Assembly (NCBI GenBank): GCA_900552315.1
Contig: URZM01000016.1
Coordinates: 1 to 21,441, forward strand
Direction: 5' to 3'
Length of the DNA: 21,441 nt
Origin: an uncultured Bacteroidales bacterium
GTDB lineage: Bacteria; Bacteroidota; Bacteroidia; Bacteroidales; Muribaculaceae
Positions 1 through 6,721 of this stretch are shown piece after piece. The first letter of the stretch is position 1, and every line of letters begins with the position of its first letter. The translations under genes were made by a program, and so were the position numbers. A model generated the notes under the pieces. The model was not told the origin of the DNA. It saw nothing but the letters and a program-made list of their open reading frames with translations, and ran no database searches.

Positions 1-86
1 ATGAATTTTTCGATAGTGGTGAGAACCGCTGCTTTCTCGAGTCCCGTGCTGCGAGAAATTTCATTTACAATGTCAGCTTTAGTCAT
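1..86 (-). CDS. HU-family DNA-binding protein, N-terminal part only
   Basis: The reverse strand reads MTKADIVNEISRSTG followed by LEKAAVLTTIEKFM and then runs off the window edge. This matches the two-helix N-terminal dimerisation region of HU/IHF-family histone-like proteins, which are about 90 residues long, so roughly two thirds is missing. HU proteins bend and compact DNA in the nucleoid. The start at 84-86 is the natural HU start and has a short A/T-rich leader. A perfect 8-bp hairpin (129-136 with 143-150) lies about 40 nt upstream of the start. I see no clean TAnnTTTG promoter; TAATTTTA at 106-113 is the nearest match. Paralogue identity cannot be decided from this fragment. Confidence 0.85.
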   Translation of the reverse strand, partial: MTKADIVNEISRSTGLEKAAVLTTIEKF

Positions 87-212
87 CTTGTAATGTATGA
101 TTTTATAAAATTAAACGCATTTTCGTTCCGGTTTGCTTCAGGGCAAACCGCGATTGCTCAAATTGCAGTGCAAATTTCGCAAAAAAAATTGAAATAGACG
201 CTATAAAACTCT

Positions 213-240
213 AAAAATCTGAGTCTCAGACCTGATTTTT
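213..240 (-). terminator. near-palindromic terminator-like element, possibly bidirectional
   Basis: AAAAATC (213-219) is the exact reverse complement of GATTTTT (234-240). The inner part holds TGA-GTC-TCA, so the element folds into a short stem with a U-run on either strand. On the minus strand it would end transcription about 190 nt after the peptidase stop and insulate the HU gene. The stem is A/T-rich and interrupted, so efficiency is uncertain. Confidence 0.5.
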
Positions 241-248
241 TGCGGTCC

Positions 249-279
249 CATACCGAGTGACGCGTTTTGTCGCGGTATG
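249..279 (-). repeat. inverted repeat (7-bp arms)
   Basis: CATACCG (249-255) pairs perfectly with CGGTATG (273-279). A further GAC/GTC pairing (259-261 with 269-271) closes a seven-base loop, with a small internal loop between the two stems. It lies between the long hairpin and the terminator-like palindrome, so all three could be part of one structured transcript. Confidence 0.5.
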
Positions 280-303
280 ACGGCATCGGACAGGCTGCCG
301 GGA

Positions 304-370
304 GACCGTATAGATGCGCTGCACGCGGAAGCATCCCGTGTGGGAGATTTCCGCGTGCAGCGCATCGGTC
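304..370 (-). repeat. long perfect inverted repeat (18-bp arms plus a 4-bp outer stem)
   Basis: GATGCGCTGCACGCGGAA (313-330) is matched base for base by its reverse complement at 349-366. Outside it GACC (304-307) pairs with GGTC (367-370) around a five-base bulge. Inside it TCCC (334-337) pairs with GGGA (342-345) around GTGT. The result is a stem of more than 20 bp, 63 nt downstream of the peptidase stop. No U-run follows on either strand, so it is not a textbook terminator. It may protect the 3' end of the mRNA or form part of a small RNA. Confidence 0.75.
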
Positions 371-432
371 ATTCAAGCCGATTCATATATTAATAATAGT
401 GTGGAATCGCAGGCGCGTGTGGCCCGGTCTGT

Positions 433-1050
433 TCATTCTGTGATTATACGTCGGCCGCCAACGTAGCGGTTCTTGTAATAACCTTCAATCTCGCTGATGC
501 GCACGCCTTTTATACTTGCGTGTATGAATGTTACCTTGCCGGTGTTTTTGTCATTGTTCATGACTATCCCCACGTGTCCCACTGCGTTTCCGCTGCTGCG
601 GCTTGTGAAGAACACGAGGTCTCCTTTGCGAAGGTCTTCGCGGGACACTGCCACGCCTTCGGTGTATTGCATGCGTGACGCCGGAGAGATCTTATAGCCG
701 AACTGTTTGTAGACGTAGCTTGAGAAGCCGGAGCAGTCGAAGGCGTTGGGACCTTTTGCTCCATGCACATAGCGTTTGCCGATATGCTTCTGGGCTTCTT
801 TGAGCAGGTCGTCAATCATTGCGCTGGATTCAGAGCTTAGTCCTGCTGCCTCCTCGCGGGCAAACACCTCGTCATTGATGTGGTGCTTGATGCGGGCGCG
901 GTCGGCGGGGGTGGTGGCTTTTGCTATGTGCGTCTTGTGCTGCTGGTGAGCCTGTTGGTGGGCGTTGTTGCGGGTCTGGGCCAAGGCTCCTGAGGCTCCG
1001 AAGAGCGTAATCGCCAGGGACAATATTATTTTCTTGCTGTTGAGGGTCAT
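433..1050 (-). CDS. secreted NlpC/P60 (C40) peptidoglycan peptidase
   Basis: This is a 205-residue protein. It has an N-terminal signal peptide (about residues 1-24, hydrophobic core IILSLAITLFGASGALA), a Gln/His-rich spacer (25-45) and a C-terminal NlpC/P60 domain (about 80-205). The catalytic signature is visible: Cys106 in FDCSGF, His159 in GHVGIVM and His177 in FIHAS. The family cleaves the D-Glu to diamino-acid bond of peptide stems in the periplasm. The start at 1048-1050 is preferred because the frame continues upstream past the promoter -7 box (1165-1172), and only the shorter form begins with a signal peptide. It appears monocistronic, with a leader of about 107 nt. It resembles small Spr/MepS-type hydrolases; exact substrate specificity cannot be read from the sequence. 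Confidence 0.92.
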   Translation of the reverse strand: MTLNSKKIILSLAITLFGASGALAQTRNNAHQQAHQQHKTHIAKATTPADRARIKHHINDEVFAREEAAGLSSESSAMIDDLLKEAQKHIGKRYVHGAKGPNAFDCSGFSSYVYKQFGYKISPASRMQYTEGVAVSREDLRKGDLVFFTSRSSGNAVGHVGIVMNNDKNTGKVTFIHASIKGVRISEIEGYYKNRYVGGRRIITE

Positions 1051-1164
1051 CAATATCAGGGCTAATTGTAAGTGTCCTGGAAAGCTTGGAATGTTGATAC
1101 AGGAAAGTATCGCAAAAGTGCGTCGGTCGACGCGGTGCTTTGACACTTGTTTCGTTTTCGCTTG

Positions 1165-1196
1165 CAAAATTACGAAATCCTTTTTTACTGACCAAA
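1165..1196 (-). promoter_or_regulatory. Bacteroidota housekeeping promoter for the NlpC/P60 gene
   Basis: On the minus strand TTTG (1193-1196) is followed after 20 nt by TAATTTTG (1165-1172), an exact match to the TTTG-N19/20-TAnnTTTG pattern of the Bacteroidota primary sigma factor. Transcription would start near 1158, leaving a leader of about 107 nt before the start codon at 1050. This supports the shorter start of the peptidase. Confidence 0.8.
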
Positions 1197-1452
1197 TCTT
1201 TAAGTGGTCATAATCAAGATTTTAACTCATTTTAGCTTTTTGCACACACGTGCTTCGCTTGTGCAAGACGCGTTTTTGCTGCCTCTAAGGGAGCGGGTCA
1301 GAGGATGGCATTGCACATTCTTCCCAAGAACGTGCAGCCCCGTTTGCGCATTGCGCCCCGATATGTGCAAACATCATTGCGCACGGGCATGTAAAATGTG
1401 CAAAAAACCGGGGGCGTAGCGAAATCAGGGTGCCCGTTTGAAATTTTTTCAT
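1197..1452. repeat. intergenic region with scattered TTGCAC/GTGCAA motifs
   Basis: This divergent spacer between the peptidase and purM has no credible gene but repeats one short motif in both orientations. Copies include TTGCACA (1240-1246), TGTGCAA (1260-1266), TTGCAC (1311-1316), CGTGCAG (1331-1337), ATGTGCAAA (1363-1371), TTGCGCAC (1377-1384) and ATGTGCAAA near 1396-1404. The first two copies form a perfect 7-bp inverted repeat with a 13-nt loop. The motif could be a regulator half-site or a decayed repeat. The reading frame at 1204-1419 crosses it and shows no protein features. Confidence 0.4.
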
Positions 1453-1460
1453 TAATTTTG
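1453..1460 (+). promoter_or_regulatory. -7 box of the purM operon promoter
   Basis: TAATTTTG matches TAnnTTTG exactly and lies 32 nt before the purM ATG. The position expected for the -33 TTTG has only a weak match (around 1429-1433), and a TTTG at 1437-1440 is too close. An A/T-rich leader (1461-1492) follows, as is usual in Bacteroidota. Confidence 0.5.
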
Positions 1461-1492
1461 CGGATAATATTTGTTAACAATTGAATTCGATT

Positions 1493-2674
1493 ATGTCCAC
1501 GAACAGATATGACATGCGTGGTGTCTCAGCCACCAAGGAGGATGTGCATGCCGCCATAAAGAATGTAGATAAGGGTGTTTTCCCCGGCGCTTTCTGCAAG
1601 ATCGTGCCTGACGTGATGGGGGGCGACCCGGATTATTGCAACATCATGCACGCTGACGGAGCCGGCACCAAATCCTCGCTCGCGTACGCCTATTGGAAAG
1701 AGACGGGTGACTTGTCTGTATGGAAGGGGATAGCCCAGGACGCCCTCATAATGAACATCGATGACTTGCTGTGTGTGGGAGCGACGGACAACATATTGCT
1801 CTCTTCCACCATAGGGCGCAACAAGATGCTGATACCGGGTGAGGTGATAGCGGCCATAATCAACGGTACGGAAGAGCTTCTCGCGGATTTGCGCAGGCAT
1901 GGCGTCAACATAACGAGCACAGGGGGCGAGACGGCCGATGTCGGCGACCTCGTGCGCACCATCATAGTGGACTCGACCGTCACTTGCCGCATGAGACGTG
2001 CCGATGTGGTGGACAATGACAACATACGGGAGGGTGATGTCATAGTGGGTCTTTCTTCCTATGGTCAGGCCACCTACGAGACGGAGTACAACGGCGGCAT
2101 GGGCAGCAACGGACTTACAAGCGCCCGTCATGACGTGTTCGCGAAATATCTGCTGGAGAAATATCCGCAGACATGTGACCCGGCGGTGCCGGATGAGCTG
2201 AAGTATTCCGGCTCTCGTCATCTTACTGACGCGGTGGAAGGCTCGCCGCTGGACGCCGGCAGGCTGGTGTTGTCACCCACAAGGACTTATGCCCCGGTAA
2301 TCAAGGTGGTGCTCGATGAGTTGCGCCATCAGATTCATGGCATGATACATTGCTCCGGCGGTGCGCAGACCAAGATACTCCATTTCCTAAAGGAGGGACT
2401 GCATGTGGTCAAGGACAATCTTTTCCCGATATCCCCGCTCTTCAGGATGATACAGGAGGAGAGCGGTACGGATTGGAAAGAGATGTACAAGGTGTTCAAC
2501 ATGGGACACCGGTTCGAGATATATCTGCCTGCCGAGTATGCGGATAGAGTTATCGCCATTTCGGAGAGTTTCAACATACCGGCCCGGATTGTGGGTCGTG
2601 TAGAGAAAGCCGGTGAAGGCGGAAAGCATTTGACCATCGCTACGGAAAAGGGCCGGTTCGAGTATCAGGGCTGA
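1493..2674 (+). CDS. purM: phosphoribosylformylglycinamidine cyclo-ligase (AIR synthase)
   Basis: This 393-residue cytoplasmic enzyme makes aminoimidazole ribonucleotide from FGAM with ATP, the fifth step of de novo purine synthesis. PurM-superfamily landmarks are DGAGTK (55-60, compare DGVGTK), NIDDLL (88-93, compare NVNDL), GGETAD (144-149, compare GGETAE) and SNGLTSAR (205-212). It is about 45 residues longer than the roughly 345-residue proteobacterial enzyme, which I believe is normal for Bacteroidota PurM. I chose the ATG at 1493; an in-frame TTG at 1481 would add four residues but has no support. The envelope gene that follows starts 48 nt after the stop on the same strand, suggesting co-transcription. 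A related PurM-like ligase is possible but less likely. Confidence 0.88.
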   Translation: MSTNRYDMRGVSATKEDVHAAIKNVDKGVFPGAFCKIVPDVMGGDPDYCNIMHADGAGTKSSLAYAYWKETGDLSVWKGIAQDALIMNIDDLLCVGATDNILLSSTIGRNKMLIPGEVIAAIINGTEELLADLRRHGVNITSTGGETADVGDLVRTIIVDSTVTCRMRRADVVDNDNIREGDVIVGLSSYGQATYETEYNGGMGSNGLTSARHDVFAKYLLEKYPQTCDPAVPDELKYSGSRHLTDAVEGSPLDAGRLVLSPTRTYAPVIKVVLDELRHQIHGMIHCSGGAQTKILHFLKEGLHVVKDNLFPISPLFRMIQEESGTDWKEMYKVFNMGHRFEIYLPAEYADRVIAISESFNIPARIVGRVEKAGEGGKHLTIATEKGRFEYQG

Positions 2675-2722
2675 CCTCCTGGGTGATAAAAATCAGAGGG
2701 TTTGTACGCGGCGCGGTGTAAT

Positions 2723-4132
2723 ATGTCCGTATATGTGTTTGCCATTCTTGTGGCGAGCATGCTGTGCTCATGTTCGGGAGGACGGCAGAAGTCGGCTGCG
2801 GACACGGCACGTGTCACGCCTTCCGCGTCGGAGTATGTGCTTCCGGACACTCTCAGAGTCGGCACTCTTTACAGCCCGGACTCTTATTTCATATATAAGG
2901 ACGAGCCCATGGGTTACGAGTATGAGCTTGTGTCTCAGTTCGCGTCCGACCACGGTGTGCCGGTAAAGATGGTGGTGGCCGGCAATTTCCACGACATGAT
3001 GACCCAGCTTATGAACGGGGAGACGGATGTCGTGGCGTATGACGTGCCGTCCACGGCCGAATATAATAAGCAGGTGCTCCATTGCGGACTGAGCAACGAG
3101 ACCCACCAGGTGCTTGTGCAGCCTTTGGTGAATGGCCGGCCGGAGATTACAGACGTGACACAGCTGCCGGGCAAGCAGGTGTATGTGGAGAACGAGTCCA
3201 AATACCTGTACCGGCTGCGCAACCTCGACGCGGAGGTAGGGGGAGGTATCGATATACGGATAGCGGAGCAGGACAGTCTCGTGACAGAGGACCTCATAGA
3301 GATGGTGGCTACGGGTAAGATACCGTATACGGTCATAGATTCTGACATAGCCAATTTCTCAAGCGGTTATTATGAGGACATCGATGTCTCATTGCCTGTG
3401 AGTATGCAGCAGCGAGGCTCTTGGGCCGTGAGAAAGGGAAACACCGGTCTTGCCTCGCTGATAGATGAGTGGGCAGGGAAAGTGAGTACGGACGATGCCT
3501 CAATACGGCTTTATCGCCGATATTTCGAGGAAAGCAAACGAATGCCGGCCATGAGTTTCGCCGCCTCGGGCATAGCACTGAGGAGTGATGGAAGCATCTC
3601 CCCGTATGACGGCATATTCCGTAAATATGCGGGAGAGGTTGACTGGGACTGGCGGATACTGGCGGCGCAGGCATATATAGAGAGCGGTTTCGACGTGAAC
3701 CAGGTCTCATGGGCGGGGGCCAGGGGGCTTATGCAGCTTATGCCGAAAACCGCTGCCGCGCAGGGGTGTCCCGAAGGCATGATAACCGACCCGGAAATGA
3801 ATGTCAGGGCTGCCGTGAACTGCATAAAGGCCCTTGACCGTTCTTTGAAGACCAAGGTCCCCGACAGGTCCGAGCGTATGAAATTTGTCCTTGCGGCATA
3901 CAATTCGGGCTTGGCGCACATTCAGGACGCCATAGCCCTGGCCGGTAAATATGGTATGGACCCGGCTGTCTGGGACGGGAACGTGCGACAGGCGCTCATG
4001 ATGAAATCCAGACCCGAGTATTACAATGACCCTGTGGTCAAATACGGTTTCTTCCGGGCTTCGCAGACGGTGGAATACGTGGACAAGGTGCTTGACACGT
4101 TCGCCCGTTATAAGAGTCTTAAAAACAACTGA
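2723..4132 (+). CDS. mltF: MltF-like lipoprotein lytic transglycosylase with solute-binding domain
   Basis: This 469-residue predicted lipoprotein has a signal peptide ending in the lipobox LCSC, with lipidated Cys17. Residues about 40-265 form a family-3 periplasmic solute-binding domain (opening LRVGTLYSPDSYFIYKDEP, typical of SBP_bac_3). Residues about 295-440 form an SLT lytic transglycosylase domain: catalytic Glu320 in AYIESGF, then WAGARGLMQLMPKTA, and later VLAAYNSG. This is the MltF architecture, in which ligand binding to the first domain modulates cleavage of the glycan strand to 1,6-anhydro-MurNAc ends. The ATG at 2723 is chosen over an in-frame TTG at 2702 because it gives a clean lipoprotein signal. 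It lies 48 nt after purM and 34 nt before the DUF3332 gene. Confidence 0.9.
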   Translation: MSVYVFAILVASMLCSCSGGRQKSAADTARVTPSASEYVLPDTLRVGTLYSPDSYFIYKDEPMGYEYELVSQFASDHGVPVKMVVAGNFHDMMTQLMNGETDVVAYDVPSTAEYNKQVLHCGLSNETHQVLVQPLVNGRPEITDVTQLPGKQVYVENESKYLYRLRNLDAEVGGGIDIRIAEQDSLVTEDLIEMVATGKIPYTVIDSDIANFSSGYYEDIDVSLPVSMQQRGSWAVRKGNTGLASLIDEWAGKVSTDDASIRLYRRYFEESKRMPAMSFAASGIALRSDGSISPYDGIFRKYAGEVDWDWRILAAQAYIESGFDVNQVSWAGARGLMQLMPKTAAAQGCPEGMITDPEMNVRAAVNCIKALDRSLKTKVPDRSERMKFVLAAYNSGLAHIQDAIALAGKYGMDPAVWDGNVRQALMMKSRPEYYNDPVVKYGFFRASQTVEYVDKVLDTFARYKSLKNN

Positions 4133-4166
4133 TAATTAAAATATTACAAGTTTAAAAGCAAAGATT

Positions 4167-4712
4167 ATGAAAAAGACGCATCTCACGGTAGCAGCAGTGC
4201 TTTCACTCGCAGGCTGCTTCATGTTCTCATCCTGCATCGGGCAGTTCGCCCTTACCAACAAGGTGCTGACCTGGAATGATTCCGTTGGCAACAAGTTCGT
4301 GAACGAGCTGGTGTTCGTGGCCTTCTGGATCTTGCCCGTCTATGAGGTCACCTCCATTGCCGATCTTCTTGTGATAAACGCGATAGAGTTCTGGAGCGGC
4401 ACGAATCCCATCGCCAAAGGCACGAAAGTCATAGATACCGACAATGGCCGTTATCTCGTGAAATGTGACGGCAAGGGCTACGATGTGGAGTGCGAGTCCA
4501 CAGGTGAGTCAGTGCGCCTCGATTTCATAGAGGATGAGCAGACCTGGGCAGTGAACGTTGACGGGGAGCTGTACCCGTTCATGACTTTCGTGGACGACAA
4601 CCATGTCAAGATGGTCACGCCCCAGGGAGATTTCCAGACAGTGGAGCTCAGCACCCAGGGTGTGATGGCATACACCCAAAACGCCGCCCAGCCCGCATTG
4701 GCGGCCAAGTGA
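4167..4712 (+). CDS. DUF3332-family lipoprotein, function unknown
   Basis: This is a 181-residue protein with a lipoprotein signal peptide (MFSSC, lipid Cys23). It then has IGQFALTNKVLTWNDSVGN and a hydrophobic stretch (LVFVAFWILPVYEV, about 48-61). VINAIEFWSGTNP follows near residue 70, a signature I recognise from DUF3332 proteins of Bacteroidota and some Proteobacteria. The C-terminal half (90-165) is beta-rich, with short strands such as YLVKCDGKGYDVECE and TWAVNVDGELYPFM. No catalytic motif is visible. The family has no assigned role. Its place between a lytic transglycosylase and a LysM protein suggests an envelope role, but this is inference. The start has a typical A/T-rich leader and an MKKTH n-region. 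Confidence 0.82.
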   Translation: MKKTHLTVAAVLSLAGCFMFSSCIGQFALTNKVLTWNDSVGNKFVNELVFVAFWILPVYEVTSIADLLVINAIEFWSGTNPIAKGTKVIDTDNGRYLVKCDGKGYDVECESTGESVRLDFIEDEQTWAVNVDGELYPFMTFVDDNHVKMVTPQGDFQTVELSTQGVMAYTQNAAQPALAAK

Positions 4713-4739
4713 ACAGATAGAATAAACAAAATGCGGACA

Positions 4740-4783
4740 GGCAGGCATCCGTGAGGTCCTGCCTGCCCATACAAACCGTTTTT
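4740..4783 (+). terminator. weak hairpin with T-run between DUF3332 and LysM genes
   Basis: GGCAGGCA (4740-4747) pairs perfectly with TGCCTGCC (4760-4767); a second register (4738-4745 with 4758-4765) is also possible. A run of five T follows only at 4779-4783, 11 nt beyond the stem. This is poor for a terminator, so partial attenuation or mRNA processing within the cluster is more likely. The next start codon is 11 nt later. Confidence 0.35.
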
Positions 4784-4794
4784 GTCAGAAACAC

Positions 4795-6714
4795 ATGAAA
4801 GGGACTATCATCAAACTGTGCGTTGCGGCCATGATGCTCACGGCTGCCCAGACAGCGCTGTCAGACACCTCCTATCTGCCTGTGGTGCAGAAGAATGGCG
4901 AGAATTGCTATTATTATTCAGCGGAGAAAGGGGAGAGTGTCTACGGTATCGTAAATAAATTCGGTTGGGATACCGACACGTTCATGCGTTATAACCCGGA
5001 TGCCTCCGACCTTAAAGGGGGACAGGTGGTGTACTACCCGTGTGTCACTGACAAAGACTCCCCCGCTCCAGGGAGACCCGAGGAATCCTCTGTGGCTGCC
5101 GAGAAGCTGCCTGCCCGAGGGAATATCCCTGAGATTTCGGTCTCAGAGCTGGCCAAAGCGACTGCCACGGCCCGGACAGGCTCCGCCACTGTGGCCAAGG
5201 ATGTGAGTCCGGAAAAATACAAGGTGCGGACAGGTGACACATTCGCAAGCATCACAAAAGCCCAGCGTACAGGCATCAAGGCACTGTTCAGGGGCAATCC
5301 GGGCCTCACGCCCGAGAACCTGGAACCCGGAGTGGAGGTGATGGTGTTTCCCGGCACGGACATGGAAAACGCCGCGTACCGCAACGTGACAGAACAGGTT
5401 CGATCCGGCCAGAAGAAATACAAGGTGAAGCAGAAAGACACCTGGCAGTCCATAGCCCGCAAGAACCATATCGACACTCTTCAGCTCAAGGACGCCAATC
5501 CGGAGGTGAAGATCCTTCAAAAAGGCACACGCATAGTGATACCGCATTTCAAGGATACGGTTGTGAACAGGCTTATGCCCGTGGAGGATATCAGAGTCAA
5601 CACGCCTGCCGGGCTTTCAGAAATATACAGGGAGGCACGCACGAGGCTGGACAGGAACGGTGTAGCCAAAGACTCCGGCACGCTTGACGTGACGGTGTTG
5701 GTGAGCTGTGACGACTCCAACGGACGGCGTAGAGACTTGGAGTTCCTGCGCGGGTTCATGCTTGCCCTTGATGGGCGTAAGCCCTCAGACTCCTCCGTGA
5801 AGCTCAAGGGAGTGGACATTGCCGACTACGGCTCGCTGACGCGTGCCTTAAAATCAGGCGATTTCGACGATGTGGATGTGATCACATGCTCCGTAGACAG
5901 GGATTTCCCGGAGGAGCTTGTAAGTTTCTGCAAGGAGAGGGGCATCATGCTTGTCAATGTGTTTGACGCGAAGACGGACATCTCCTCTGCATTGGCCACG
6001 GGAGTTCAGCTGCTGCCGCCGTCGTCCTACTTTTATGACCGCGCGTCCGATTTCCTGACCAGGGTGATGAGCGACCGCACTTTCATCTTCGTGGACTATG
6101 ACAGCTCCGACGACGATAACATGAGCGGCGCCATGATGCAGCGGCTTCAGGACAGCGGAATCAAGAAGATAGTTACTCTTGCCGACGCCGATGCCTTGGC
6201 GGCCTACAGTTTCAATCCGGCTTCCAGCTACACCGTGATTTCAGACGCAGGCACCAAGGACAACATCAGCAAGACGCTGGGCACCCTGGAGGAGATAGTG
6301 GACAAGTACCCTAACATGCCTCTCAGCATAGTGGGACGTCCCAACTGGATGGTGTATTCCACGTCGCTCGAGAAGCTTTTCAGAAAGCTTGACACCTATA
6401 TTCCGTCTCGTTTCCTGTTTGACGACGACTCGCAGCAGAGCAAGGATTTCACAAGCAAGTACAAGTCATTCTTCAAGAGCGCCCCTCTTCGCTCTATGCC
6501 GATGTATTCTGTCATGGGATATGATGTCGCCACCTATTTTGTGGACCAGTATCTCAAGACCGGTGGAGACTTGAACTATGCGGAGCCAGCCGAGGGTATG
6601 CTCCAGCTTGATTTCAGGCTTGACCGCCCGGAGGTGTGGGAGGGCTTCATGAACCGCCGTGTCTATCTGCTGCATTTCACACCTTTCGCCACAACCGACA
6701 AAATAAGTCTCTGA
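4795..6714 (+). CDS. LysM-repeat protein with C-terminal PBP1-type ligand-binding domain
   Basis: This 639-residue exported protein has a signal peptide (about 1-23). Three LysM-like repeats lie at about 38-82 (a divergent copy, YYSAEKGESVYGIVNKFG), 141-186 (YKVRTGDTFASITK) and 208-250 (YKVKQKDTWQSIARKN). A large C-terminal domain follows (about 297-630) with alternating beta/alpha segments like type-1 periplasmic binding proteins. LysM modules bind GlcNAc in peptidoglycan, so the protein is likely tethered to the sacculus. No permease or ATPase gene is nearby, which argues against an ABC-transport role. The arrangement recalls E. coli LpoA, whose C-terminal domain has a PBP-like fold and activates a penicillin-binding protein; that parallel is structural inference only. 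The next gene starts after 7 nt, so the two are probably co-translated. Confidence 0.85.
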   Translation: MKGTIIKLCVAAMMLTAAQTALSDTSYLPVVQKNGENCYYYSAEKGESVYGIVNKFGWDTDTFMRYNPDASDLKGGQVVYYPCVTDKDSPAPGRPEESSVAAEKLPARGNIPEISVSELAKATATARTGSATVAKDVSPEKYKVRTGDTFASITKAQRTGIKALFRGNPGLTPENLEPGVEVMVFPGTDMENAAYRNVTEQVRSGQKKYKVKQKDTWQSIARKNHIDTLQLKDANPEVKILQKGTRIVIPHFKDTVVNRLMPVEDIRVNTPAGLSEIYREARTRLDRNGVAKDSGTLDVTVLVSCDDSNGRRRDLEFLRGFMLALDGRKPSDSSVKLKGVDIADYGSLTRALKSGDFDDVDVITCSVDRDFPEELVSFCKERGIMLVNVFDAKTDISSALATGVQLLPPSSYFYDRASDFLTRVMSDRTFIFVDYDSSDDDNMSGAMMQRLQDSGIKKIVTLADADALAAYSFNPASSYTVISDAGTKDNISKTLGTLEEIVDKYPNMPLSIVGRPNWMVYSTSLEKLFRKLDTYIPSRFLFDDDSQQSKDFTSKYKSFFKSAPLRSMPMYSVMGYDVATYFVDQYLKTGGDLNYAEPAEGMLQLDFRLDRPEVWEGFMNRRVYLLHFTPFATTDKISL

Positions 6715-6721
6715 CACTCGC

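Larger units (their letters stand above)
87..432. other. non-coding stretch between nlpC-like gene and HU gene
   Basis: These 346 bases separate two minus-strand genes and hold no convincing gene. Going down the minus strand from the peptidase stop there is an A/T-rich spacer, a long hairpin (304-370), a second hairpin (249-279), a terminator-like palindrome (213-240), and then the HU upstream region. The HU upstream region contains TTGCA-G-TGCAA (about 163-173) and the perfect hairpin CGGTTTGC/GCAAACCG (129-150). The one open frame here (158-376, minus) is mostly made of hairpin sequence and is not credible as a protein. Confidence 0.6.

Noticed and set aside
158..376. 72-codon open frame on the minus strand between the HU and NlpC/P60 genes
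   Set aside because: It is built largely from the 18-bp inverted repeat and A/T-rich spacer, has no protein motif and no promoter or leader of the local type.
1051..1167. 39-residue N-terminal extension of the NlpC/P60 protein
   Set aside because: Its start codon lies within the -7 box of the promoter, and it would bury the signal peptide.
1204..1419. 71-codon open frame on the plus strand in the nlpC-purM spacer
   Set aside because: Runs through the scattered GTGCAA motifs, is Cys/Arg/His rich with no recognisable domain, and ends before the purM promoter.
4795..6714. ABC transporter substrate-binding protein as function of the LysM protein
   Set aside because: No permease or ATPase gene in the neighbourhood and LysM repeats tether it to peptidoglycan, so transport is unlikely although the fold is related.
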